From Ectocarpus siliculosus (Eukaryota > Sar > Phaeophyceae > Ectocarpales > Ectocarpaceae): a stretch of DNA of 45,753 nt. A model generated the notes under the pieces. It was not told the DNA's origin, ran no database searches, and saw only the letters and a list, made by a program, of their open reading frames with translations. A program made the translations under genes and the position numbers. Where the stretch lies: contig FN649729.1 in assembly GCA_000310025.1 (NCBI GenBank), positions 2,628,856 to 2,674,608 on the forward strand. The letters run 5' to 3'. Shown piece after piece: positions 19,721 to 30,677 of this stretch (position 1 is the first letter of the stretch; each line of letters begins with the position of its first letter).

Positions 19721-20106
19721 GAAAAGCTCCCGTTCGTGCTAAGCGTTTCGGGTCTTCAGTAGCACGTGTACCCTATTTCTCTGTGGGGCCTGTCTTCTGC
19801 CTGTTCGTGTGTGTGTGTGTTTTTTTCCAAGTACCATTTATTCGATATACTCGTAGCATAGCATGGGGGTGGTATATTGCGTATACATATGCGGGAATTG
19901 CAGTGACGAACTGCGGAGGAACAGGAAGCTTCTTTGTGTTTTCCTTGGGAGTATGATAGATTGGTGGAGATTCATGGACATTCGTTCTGGGTATTAAAGC
20001 GTTATGCATGACTTGATGCCGTGATGGAATGACGAGCTCAATCACGCCCCCGATGAATACAACACGTTTTTCAACACGTCTACACGTCTTTACCTACCCT
20101 TACGGC

Positions 20107-21086
20107 CCGTCATGGCCGAGCTGCTCTACGCTCCCATCACACACAACTGAGCCACCCGAATTATCGATTACGCTAGCGTACGACACGTCGTCTACGAGAT
20201 TCGGGTCGAGCTTAGTTTGGAGTATCGCTTTGCGGCGATCAGCAGCAGCCACCGATGAGCGACACCGAGCAAGATCGAGTGAGCGCCCGACTAGCAGAGG
20301 AGGACGCCCGGATCAACGACTTGGTCAACCAGAGGGTAGAAGCAAGACTGGCCGAGATTTCGAGGCAACGAGCCGAGGAGCGGAGGACAGATGACGTCCG
20401 GACCGGAAGAGAGCACGAGGATCGCCACCAGCAACACGCGGGGCGGCCATCGGCCAACCCGACGACCGACGAAATCGCCCGCACACTCGCCGACGCCCTC
20501 ACCGGTCGACTTCACGTCTCATCAGGGGACATGGGTAGAGTACCCATTAACGCAGCGACGGTTAGAATGACTGAGACTAAGCGCCTAGCGCCTTGGGATG
20601 GTGTATTTAAGCAAGGGGAGGATGAGCAGGCTAAGTTTTTGATTTTTCGACGAACATGGTAGCTATGTTTGCCCAGGAAGGAGTGCGTGACGTGGTGCTG
20701 ACTGAAGAAAAGATTCCAGTCGGAAAAGAAGGCGTGAGCATGGAAGAGATGCGTAGGGTGCATTCGAGTGAAAGAGTAGAAAAGGCAATAACGGTGTGGA
20801 ACCTGCTGATCACGACTGTGACATACATGCCAATCCTGACCCAGATCATCGCCGATGGTAGTCCAAGTGGAGGTTGGAAGATATTCCTTGACTATTACGA
20901 GCCGCGTGCAAGGGCCGAAAAAGAAAGGCTGTCATTTCAATATCACGCTCTTGAGATGAAAGTAGGAGAGACCCCGCAAGAATACTTTGGGAGATTTGCT
21001 GTTTTGCGCAGTAGGCTAGCCTCCGTCATGGCCGAGCTGCTCTACGCTCCCATCACACACAACTGAGCCACCCGAATTATCGATTA
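20107..21086 (+). mobile_element. Truncated LTR-retrotransposon remnant bounded by 64-bp direct repeats
   Basis: The 64 bases at 20107-20170 (starting CCGTCATGGCCGAGCTGC, ending TTATCGATTA) recur exactly at 21023-21086. Between them are a leader and a gag-like frame. The second repeat interrupts gag, so the element looks like a deletion derivative in which gag is joined directly to a piece of the 3' LTR. No protease, integrase or reverse transcriptase is present. The right repeat is followed directly by a family A repeat. LTR ends with TG..CA were not identified. Confidence 0.65.
20255..21066 (+). pseudogene. Copia-type gag fragment with frameshift and truncated end
   Basis: Frame one (20255-20662) starts MSDTEQDRVSARLAEED and has a charged, coiled-coil-like head, then LAPWDGVFKQGEDEQAKF. 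Frame two (20656-21066) continues with MVAMFAQEGVRDVVLTEEK and the gag helix region WKIFLDYYEPRARAEKERLS, HALEMKVGETPQEYFGRF. This is the pattern of Ty1/copia gag (UBN2). The two frames meet at a T-rich tract near 20637-20655, where one frame change occurs. The end is cut by the 64-bp repeat. Not a functional capsid gene as it stands. Confidence 0.65.
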
Positions 21087-21195
21087 GCATTGACCGCGCT
21101 AACCGGCTGGCCAAAGAAAAGACGTCAGTCTCAGTGCGGTTGATAACACAAACACTTATAAATGCCATTAACTGGGACCCCGCGATGGGGCGGCA
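21087..21195 (-). repeat. Dispersed repeat family A, long minus-strand copy
   Basis: The reverse complement has GCGGGGTCCCAGTTAATGG, ATCAACCGCACTGAGACTGA, CGTCTTTTC and GGCCAGCCGGTTAGCGCGGT, collinear with the copies at 6447 and 6623. Confidence 0.65.
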
Positions 21196-21559
21196 TGGGG
21201 GAGGCTAAGCTATTCTCCGGATTAAAGACAGAAATGGCAGCAACAGAGGAAAGCTGCACGTATCTACCAAGGCTGCTACCTTGCACTCCAGTTCGTTTTG
21301 GAGTGCTTCCACCATCCTCCTTGTTTTCGCTACCGCCACTCTCATCATCATTATTACAGCTATTTCTCGGCAGTTCTTCTCTGCCCCTGTACCGTCTGTT
21401 GTGAGGAAGGTCCTCTTGCTCGAAGCTCTTGCTCTCTTCCACTCCATGATTCCCTCCTCGATTGCTGTCTTGGTTATTCTCTTGTCCTCCCGTTCCCTCT
21501 CCTCCTCCTTCATCGCTACCAAATGATGTCCCCTCATTGCCATCATATTCTACCTGCAC

Positions 21560-22123
21560 TAGCTACTGAGTTTACGACAGAGCAGCAGCAGCAACAACAC
21601 CACCAACAACAACCGCATCAGCAACGACAACAGCGAAATCGGTGTTGTCAACACTCCTAACAGCAACAACGCGAACGAGGACGACACCAGAAACATCACC
21701 ATCAGCACGAACACCGCCGCCAACAACACCAACAACACCAACAACACGGACAACCACCATGGACCCTCGCCAGAAACCTTCTTCTCTTACCGTCAGAATA
21801 ACAACAACAACACCACCGACAACAGCACCACCAACAACATCAACGACAACACCGACCCTTACCGAAGATCTTCTTTCTTCTCTCACCGTCAGGGTATTCG
21901 CCGCGGCTATCTCGGCCAACAAGGTCCGCCAACGAAATACGCCATCGACCAATGTTCTGGAAGATTATCTCCACCCCTCGCCCCAAGTTGGTGGCGTTCT
22001 GAAGGTTCGCGGAAAATCTCGGACCCTCCGAATCAACGTCGCCGCCTCCTGGTGCTTGCCCTCCAGGAGCAGCTCTTCCAACTGCAGGAAATCAGAGAGA
22101 GAATAGAAAACGTGAGTGTTGCT
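21560..22123 (+). other. Possible Asn/Thr-rich coding segment, function unknown
   Basis: One plus-strand frame is open for about 560 bases, rich in Asn, Thr and Ser (AAC/ACC triplets). It ends RRRLLVLALQEQLFQLQEIR then IEN before GTGAGTG, a good 5' splice site at 22112. The first half is low complexity and could equally be an (ACC/AAC)n repeat. No family was recognised and no partner exon was found. Confidence 0.2.
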
Positions 22124-22625
22124 GCTCCCTGGTGCTTTCGCTTCCGTGACAGCTCTGCCAACTTGCAGGACACGTCATCAGAAAGAGAACGTGCATGTCG
22201 TTGCTTCATTGTGATTTTGCTCCAGCTACAGCTCTTCCAACTGTCGGAAACGTCGCTTCAGGACGAGAATAGAAACGTCTCAGAAAAGAGAACAGCAACG
22301 TGCAATGTTGCTGCTTTTGTGGTGTTCTCGCTTCGGGTGCAGCTCGTCCCATCTGCAGGAAACGTTGTCATCAGAAAGAGAATAGAAAACGTGCGTGTCG
22401 CTGCTTTTCTGGTGCTCTTGCTTCGCGAACAGCTCTTCCAACTGAAGGGAACGCCATCAGGAAGAGGTTAGAAACGTGCATGTCGCTGCTTTCTGGTGCT
22501 TTCGCTTCGTCAACAGTTCTTCCAACTGCAGGAAACGTCGTCATCAGAAAGCGAATAGAAAACGTGCAACGTCGTGGATTCCTGGTGCTTAGCGCTAGCA
22601 ACAGCTCTTCCAGCTCTTTCAACTA
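22010..22625. repeat. 80-110-bp tandem minisatellite, seven units
   Basis: The marker CAGCTCTTCCAACTGCAGG or a variant starts at 22070, 22150, 22229, 22340, 22430, 22514 and 22600. Between markers recur GAAACGTCATCAGAAAGAGA, AATAGAAAACGTG and GTCGCTGCTTTCTGGTGCTT. Units differ by substitutions and short indels. Confidence 0.85.
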
Positions 22626-22958
22626 CAGAATGTGTTGTGTGTTTTCGCCCTATTTGTTATGGCGACAGTCAGTCCCATCATGGTGAACGTGTTTCAGTGT
22701 ATGTAGAGTACCACACTTTGCAGTGCATTTTTTCGTACAACTACAATCATCCAGGGTAAGTAAACACGGGGGCTTTTTTATTCTGTTTCGTTGATTTTCG
22801 TGCCCCGCCTTCCTCCTGCGGTGCGTGCTGTATTTCTATTTTGTTATCGCGAGAAGGGTCCGGCCGCCCCTTTCCACGTCAACGGTGCTAACGTCGAAGT
22901 TTGGTACTCACGAGCTTTTCAGCCTTTTCCGCATTCACCCGCAAATTTGAAAAAAAAA

Positions 22959-23035
22959 TCACCCCATGGGGATTCGAAACTCACGACTTTGCCACTATAG
23001 GCACGGTTTCGAGGTTACCACTACCACCGGGGCGA
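22959..23035 (-). tRNA. tRNA-like sequence with Pol III-type boxes (probable pseudo-tRNA or SINE head)
   Basis: Seventy-seven bases on the minus strand start TCGCCCC and end GGGGTGA, which pair as a seven-base acceptor stem with one G-T. An A-box-like GGTGGTAGTGGTAAC follows the 5' stem. GAGTTTCGAATCCCC resembles a B box/T arm, though the T loop is one base too long. A TGCC/GGCA stem occupies the anticodon position but has a six-base loop. Nine T follow at once (22950-22958), as in a Pol III terminator. The defects argue against a working tRNA; no anticodon can be assigned. Confidence 0.4.
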
Positions 23036-23216
23036 CCGGTCAAAGGGTAAGCAAAAAGAGAATAGAAACGTACCCATGTTACATGTCAGGTCAACACTAC
23101 CGAGATTGCGCTCAACGCTGGGCAATAAAAAAAAAAAAAGGGGACAAAAAAATAACACAATGCATGAATATCTACGGCAGCAGACAAGGTGTACATACCG
23201 AATGCATACGTGACAT

Positions 23217-23407
23217 AAGATATTACACCCCGTGGACCGATTTTCAAAGCTCGAGTACTTTCACGACGAAGAGAACGCATGCTTCAAACGATACTTTTTC
23301 GGAAAGCTCTCGACGAGACGGTCCCAACGCCGCCTTTTCCGACGCTGCAACTCGAACGCTGTGGAGAAATCGAGCTTTGAAAGTCGGTCCCGGGGATGTG
23401 GTATCTT
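23217..23407. mobile_element. MITE family D, copy 3 (inverted relative to copies 1 and 2)
   Basis: The left end AAGATATTACACCCCGTGGA then CCGATTTTCAAAGCTCGA, and the right end reversed AAGATACCACATCCCCGGGA then CCGACTTTCAAAGCTCGA, give inverted repeats of about 38 bases. The inner sequence matches copy 1 reversed (AAACGATAC, TTTTCGGAAAGCTCTCGA). Confidence 0.8.
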
Positions 23408-25980
23408 GCGTCATGTCACCTGCGGTATGTTTCGCTGCTGCTGTTGACGACATTACCGGGAGAGATTCTTCTCTGTCCGTGTGGTTGTACGACGTAGGGT
23501 GTCTCAGCGACTGGTCTATTGCTGTCGTTGTGCCTTCCTCCTTCCCCCCCCCTCTCTCTCGCTTCGCACCTGTGTGCTACGTGACTAGCCTGGCGTTGCT
23601 CGAAGAAGCCCTTGGCACACTCTCCCGCATCGAACTGAGAGTCTTCGAAGAAGCTCCCCTATGTACCTGCTACATGTAAAAGTCCGGATCGGCCACGGAC
23701 TTGGGCCAACGCTTGTCTTTTCTGCCGGACGACATCTCCTTCTTTTTGCACCTGCTGCTGCTGTCTTCGTTTCAAAACGAGGACGAGTGTGTGCTTCGTG
23801 CAACAACTACCGCATCGGCGGGGACGGTGAACGCTACAAGGCAAAGCAGCAGGGCACAGCAAGGGCAAGGTGATGCAGGCCCCTCATTTGAGATCACGCA
23901 AGTACGTGGGGACGGGCATCTCATTGGTTCCCCCGAGCGGGAACAAAAAAACCCGTTCAGCCACGCCGGGACCACGCGACATGCATTTTGCGGCATCTGC
24001 TGGCACACACACGAGAGACGACGGAGGGAGCGGGCAGGTGCGACGAGTAAAATTTGCTGGATCGAAACGCCGTTCTGAATATTGCACCAGCATGTTGATA
24101 TGATGCGGCGAACTACCCTGCTGCCGTGGTACTTATAGCGTTCAGCAGCTGTAGAGCAGTAGTTTGTAGTACGTGCTGGGTCCGCTCGGATGAACCATTC
24201 TTACCACCTGCGAATGGACGCAGAACGCAAACGACCGGTCGGGCATTGGTCAAGTCTAGAAGAGATTACCTTTGGGCTGACATCGTGCACGGAGTATGCA
24301 GCTATGCACATAGACTAAGGATCTCTTGGGCTTGCTCTCTCACGCTCCAGCCTAAGAGAACTCGACTTTTTTGCTCTTCTGACTTGCTTCTGTCAAGAAG
24401 GCCACAGCGTGCAAGAGGATACACGTTCAGCAGTAGTAGGACTGCTGTAGACGAGACGTATTCCTCTTGGAACCTGCTACAGCAGTAGTCTATCCACCAA
24501 CCAATGGTGCGGCTATAGGTTACGATAGTCCAAACCGACGAGAGGTTTGACTCTCAATCGTCGAGAGACTTGCGTACACACCGCCCGTGGTAATTGAAGG
24601 ATCTCGATCACCTCTTCTACCACGATGCAGTACTGCTGTAGTTGGTGAACGGCACAACTTTTGTTCATCCGTGCTTCAAGTATCGGATTAATTTTTTCGT
24701 TGCCCTTTGTTGAGAATACAACCAACCCATGAGTTCTTCCACAGGACCACAGCGCCCTGAAACCCATTACGCCATCGGATATGTTAGACTACTACAGCAG
24801 TAGTAGAGAAATCCTGGAAACAACCCATTGTCATGCAGCAGTGCAGTGCGAACCAGGTGCGGGATTCTTGAGAGTCAGAAAAATTACCCCGAAGAAAGTT
24901 CTGTTGGCTTGTGTGAAGAGGAGGTGAAATCCTGTGTATGTGGGTAATATTGGAGCTAACCCAGCTAATGAAAGACAACTCTGATACCGATCAAGATGGA
25001 AGCTCTTCTGGAACATCGCGTTCCACCCCGGGATGTCCTAGACCTGAACGGTCCCCACTCATAATTCCGAATGTTGGCAGTGATGGACAGACTCGTCGTG
25101 CACGCACAGGGCCTACTGCAATCTGTGGAAGTGTAGCGTGGCAATCAACAAAATCCACCGTCAACCAATCTCGGTCGCCGTCTCGGGACCGTCCGTTTCG
25201 CCCAGTCATCAACCACGAGAAGAGCGAATTCGAAGCATCTTACAGCACCGACATGTGTCGTGACAGCGCTTGGGTAGACGTGTAGGTAGATCCCTGTTGT
25301 CCACAAGAAAATGAATCGAACATCACTGCAAGTGCCACAACGATAAGAAAGACGATGCGAGCGAACAATTGCTCGACCGGCCATCTCAATCGAACGCACG
25401 CCCACACGCTTTACCTTTCTTAGAAAATATACCTACAATACAAAGTCTCCCCGTTCGAGATTAGACCACAGCAGTCAAAGGGGATGCCTTGCTTACCACA
25501 ATATAATTCCTCGCAATATCATCGTGTGTGATCAAACATGGATTTTCCGAGGACACACCCAACAGCGCTCTCACCCACCAGCTCACTCACGCTCTCCTTC
25601 TTCTTGCCCTGTCTGCACTCCCGAGCAGCATAAGATATCTTCAAGCCTCCAATAACGCACTGCTGTGTGTGAGTGCTATCCCGTGTCTATAATTAATAAG
25701 TCATGGTAGCATGTAACCTTGTGGAGCGACCGACCGACAACCACCGTCATGCATCCGGAAGACATGACCGTAGGGAGAATTTCCGGGGTAATCGGCACAC
25801 ACAAACGTATGGTGAAACTATTGTTACCACCGCCTTTACAACAAACGGTATACTGTAGGACATGGATGAACGAAAGCCAATGAACGACGAACTACGTGAA
25901 ACACAGCTAGCATACGGTTGACCCCTGTAACCATCTCCCGTGCGCGGGGCGTGTGATGGTCGTTAACCTTTCAGGCATCA
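23408..25980. other. Intergenic, mostly unannotated; upstream flank of the WSC gene
   Basis: No gene was recognised. At 24441-24803 four alternately oriented copies of CTACAGCAGTA-type motifs occur (24441, 24477, 24631, 24792). They may be ends of short inverted-repeat elements of about 165 bp. A plus-strand frame at 24938-25285 (115 codons) has no domain-like content. Confidence 0.4.
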
Positions 25981-26005
25981 GCTTTCCGACAATCTCACGG
26001 TCAAG

Positions 26006-29000
26006 ATGCATCTTCTTTCGCTGGCGCTACCGACGCTCTTCCTCGGGGTCGTCATTGGTGAGAGAGAGGTGTACCCTCAGAACGAGCGGACGGATATCGA
26101 AGACACCACCTGAAGAAATATACTCTTCAGCGCGCACGAGGCGAATTTCATAGTTCTTTGATTGTGCGTGAGACCTCCGGACAACTAACGCGCGCATGTT
26201 GCTCGACAAGTATCGGGCAGTAGCAGCGAAGCTGGTTTCTCACCGCTCGTAGAAGCGGCTTCGATGCTCTCATGAGGCTGAGGGGGCTGGATCGTGCTCT
26301 ACCCGCAGCTGAGACCATGTCCGATACATGAGTCAAAATTCGCTTCACAACCGTGGTGATCGTTGTGGTCCCTCAACCACCTTGCGCTAACTACGGTAGT
26401 AAGTAGCCAGAGGCCTGGGGTTCCAAATACTATTCAGTTCGTGAGGGGTTAGAGCATCACGGGGGATCACCTGCCATGTTAGCAAACGTTGCTCGCGTCC
26501 GTTGTTCTTCATAAGTACAACCGCAGCCCTCACACATGAAACGCACCTATATTCCTCCTGCGAGATTGGTACTTAGAACGCTTCATCCAACTCCATTCTT
26601 CTCAGTTACTGAGATATCCGCATCCTCTGACTGATGTCGGAGCAGGTCAGTCCGACAATGCAGCTTACCTCGGGTGCTTCTCGGACCCTGCTGACAGCCG
26701 CGTCTTCGAGTTCGGGTCTTCTGACTCTGCAATGACCGCAGAGGTTAGTGACCAATCGATGGCCGGAAGCGCGCGTGGATGTGTGTGTGTGTGTATTTGG
26801 TTGCTCGCTGTTATGAACGAGTGGTTTGTGCAAGATGTACTGTACTCCATGCGTTGCCTGGTGATTGTGGCAGTCGTTGTTGTTGCTGATGTCGGGTGCC
26901 AATTGCACGGGAGCTGTCCACGTTGGGAAACTCGAATTGTGACCCACCACACCCAGCGTTTCCATCTTTGATACTGTCTACGCACATGCCCGTCACTGCT
27001 CCCCCCGCCGCCCAATGCGGACTATGGACCGCTTTGCTTGCATGTGCACACGACCATTCGACTACAGGTCTGCTCCGGTCTCTGCTCCGGCTCGACCTTC
27101 TATGGCACCCAGTACGGGACTGAGGTAAGAATCCCTAGATTTGGAAAGAACGGGGTCGAACACCGGTCAACAGAGTTTAGGACGTGACGTACAAGATCGT
27201 GATAAACAAACATTGGATGGTGCCGATATTTGGGATGGGTTTACGGGACTACGTGAAGAGTTCCAGTTTTTGGTGATTGTGTCTTCTCTGCTGTACCTGC
27301 GATCAACGAATAAACGGTTTCATCCTTTCCACCATTCTACTTTGGCTTTCTCACAGTCAAAGGTATCGAGTTTGATAGATCCCAGCAATATTCTTTTCTA
27401 GACTATTGTTCGCCTCTTGAAACACTAACCTTGTTTCCGGGGGCTAGTCTACACATCATTGGGCGAATGTGTCTCTCTTTAGACTAACGACACAACAGAG
27501 TGAAATAGACGAAAACAAGCGATCGGTGGAACGGTTGCCTCAGGATCGGAGCGCGTCTACATCGTGATTTCGTATCAGTTCACGGTTTTCTCAGCCGTTG
27601 CCTGGCGGTATCGCCGCCGTTCTCATCCCATTCTTCGTCGTAGAACAAAATCGCTCTATTCTCACGACCCCGGCACAAGAACCCTTGACGTCCTCCCTTC
27701 CGCGCCATGAATTTGCGCCCCAAATGCCCGCCGTTCATTTCGAAACAGTGCTGGTGCGGCAACAACGAGGACTACGACGCCAACGGTGACGGCATCTGTG
27801 ACATATCCTGCTCCGGCGACCCTGATGAGTTCTGTGGAGGATTCTACAGCATGACTGTCTACGAGAACCCAGAGTCCGACTACCTTGGATGTTACTCCGA
27901 CCCGGCCGACGACCGCGTTTTCGAGCGAATAACTTCCTCTGACGACATGACTGCGGAGGTGAGTGAGCAAGAGAGCAAGTCAGATTTGGTACGTCTCGGG
28001 TCGTGGGTTGAGATGTGAATGATGCCATCTTGTGTCGACAGTCACATGGCTTGTACTCCCGTGTGCGGTACTGCTGCTGCTTATTCGTGGTTTGTCCTCG
28101 CACCGCCATTGTCACCAGCGTTCGAAATAGTCGTTAGATTAACCAGCCACCGCCATCCAACAAGCGTCCACGTTGTTCCCTATTCACTTGTCTCTCTACC
28201 TTCGACCGACCATCGAATCCCCTCCAACACGAAATAACGGCCACAGGTCTGCTTGGGGCACTGCGGCGCGTACCAATACTACGGAACTCAGTATTCAACA
28301 GAGGTGAGTCTTCTAGCATATATACACATGCGCATAGAGCCCGTGGTATTTGTAGATGGCGGGGTGCCAAAGTTGCGCTAACGTGTTGTCGGAACGGCAT
28401 AATCGCGGGCGTTGCAATGGACGTTCAACATTCTCGCCGGTGGCCTCATTTCGGTGCATTTCCAAGTCACCAACGTGCCTCGGATCATGCCGGTCTGGTA
28501 CGTCATCATTCGCTGCTCGGTGCAGCGGCTGGAAATCCATTCATCCCTCATGGGAGTCGTGGCTTGTGCGCAAGCGGTCTGCCACGTATTCTGAAGCCCG
28601 ATAGCGATTCAGTTTCTGTCAGGATTTTGACACCACTTTTTCCGACCCCACTGAAAAAGTGACCCCACTCTCCGCATTTCACTTCGTTTCAGAGTAGGCG
28701 ATCTCCGGTCTCCTCTATAATAGCAAGTTGTTTTTCTTCGGTTGACGTTTCTCGAGATTCCGTTTACAGATTTTCGTGTGGGTTGGAAGAGGTGTCCCTC
28801 CTGGCCTCTTTCCGCCCCTCCTTCCAAGTTTGATGCACAGGCTTGGGTCAGTTTTTCAGAACGCGCCCGTTGTTGTAAATATGTCTTAATTCGTAAATCT
28901 CCCCCGTGCGAATGAATGCGAACAACCGAACCCTCCCTCTCCTCTTTTTTTTGCCCCCACTGGTCGGAACTACCGCCACACCTACGACGGGAAGGATGCA

Positions 29001-30642
29001 CGTCCACGGCTGGTTGAGAACATGCAGGAAGCGGACAGAAGTTTGTTTGTTTCTCGAGATCATGGTCTGACTCATTATGCCTGCTTGTTTGCACGCCAGA
29101 TCTTCCCGTCTCCGGCTCTGCTGCTACTGTGATCACCTCTCCCCGACGACGCCACCGTACCTTCCGTACGTTACGGCGCTAGCTCTGCATGCCAATTGGT
29201 CTGACGATGAACTCACCCCTGCCGTCTCGGTGATGTTACCCCCGTCTCTCTATACTGCCGAAAACAACAGTGCTGGTGCGGCAACAACGCCAACTACGGC
29301 GCCAACGGTGACGGTGTCTGTGACATGTCCTGCTCCGGCAACTCCGGCGAGGTCTGCGGCGGCTCCTACAGCATGAGCGTCTACGAGAACCCCGACTACG
29401 TGTTTTCTTCGGAGAACAACTACCGTGGCTGCTACTCCGACCCAGCCGACTGGCGCGATTGGGTGACACGCGGTTTCGTGCAGAGCGATTCCTCTAGCGC
29501 CATGACCACAGAGGTGAGAGGGAGAAGAGCGAGAGAGGCGTGAATAGCGCTGGTTTTCTAGCTTTGGCTACGTGAATATTCATCTCGGGCATTCTCTTCA
29601 AGTTGCTGGATGGCATGCATGCTGTTTGCACAGGATTTAGCCGGTGTGCTGCACGCTTTCTGCTTTCCGATGCCGATCACGTCATGTCATTGCCAGTGAA
29701 TTGTCAAGAGGCTCCTCGAAGTCGACACGAACACCATCTCGCCGTTAGTTGAACCGGTGCTCCTATACTCTCTCTCAGTTGGCGAGCCCCTAACTACTCT
29801 TCCCCCCTCGTCCCGATGATCGATCACTGCGGTGGACGGACACATTCCCGATTGACCACAGCTCTGTGCATCACAATGCAGCGACTCGGCCTTCTACGGA
29901 ACGCAGTACTCCAATGAGGTGAGGCCGTTGTGACAGTCCCATCCAGTCTCAGAACCATACCATTCGAATGAGTTCGGGTCTGTCTGTTGTGATCCTAAGG
30001 CGTTCAGACACTCATCGCCGCGAGGTATCGTGTTGGTTCGGAGTACCCCATGGTAGTTTGTATCGTGGCCATTGATCGCCCATTTAGCCGCCGTTTGATG
30101 CACCCAGTCACCGAATGGTGCTTTAAAACATGGTTGGTTGGGCACGGAGGGACGACACCGACGTTGGCAAGGACCGGCTCCACATTGTGCGAACCACTCT
30201 AATGTACCCATTGACCCGACGAACCCCCCTGTCCTCTGATTGCACCGCACCCTTATAACGCCTCGCGGTATCTACCATCCCTGCGAAAACAGTGCTGGTG
30301 CGGTGACTACAATGCCCAATACTCCTCCCACGGCGAAGGAGTCTGTGACATGCCCTGCTCGGGTGACCCCGATGAAACCTGTGGGGGGTACTACAGCATG
30401 GATGTGTACGCCAGTGACCCCGCGTACATTGGATGCGCCCAAGACTCCATGGACCGAATGTTCGACACGCAATTCATTTCTGACGACATGACCGCTGAGG
30501 TGAGCAGCAATTCTCAAACCAAACCCCTTGGGCTGGTGGTTTTTCGCAATGTTCGTTTTCGCCAACATGTTCACCTTTTTGGAAGAATTCGGTTTCGTTT
30601 GAAATGGCCACCCTGCCTTGCTGCCGTGGGTGGTGGTGTTGT

Positions 30643-30677
<35 letters not shown>

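Noticed and set aside
21131-21559. 142-codon minus-strand frame, Glu/Gly/Asn-rich
   Set aside because: Overlaps a family A repeat at its end and has low-complexity composition. No partner exon.
22966-23679. 237-codon plus-strand open frame
   Set aside because: Reads through the tRNA-like sequence and MITE copy 3; not protein-like.
24938-25285. 115-codon plus-strand frame, Ser/Arg-rich
   Set aside because: Starts from a plausible ATG but no homology-like pattern or neighbouring exon. Left as unannotated.
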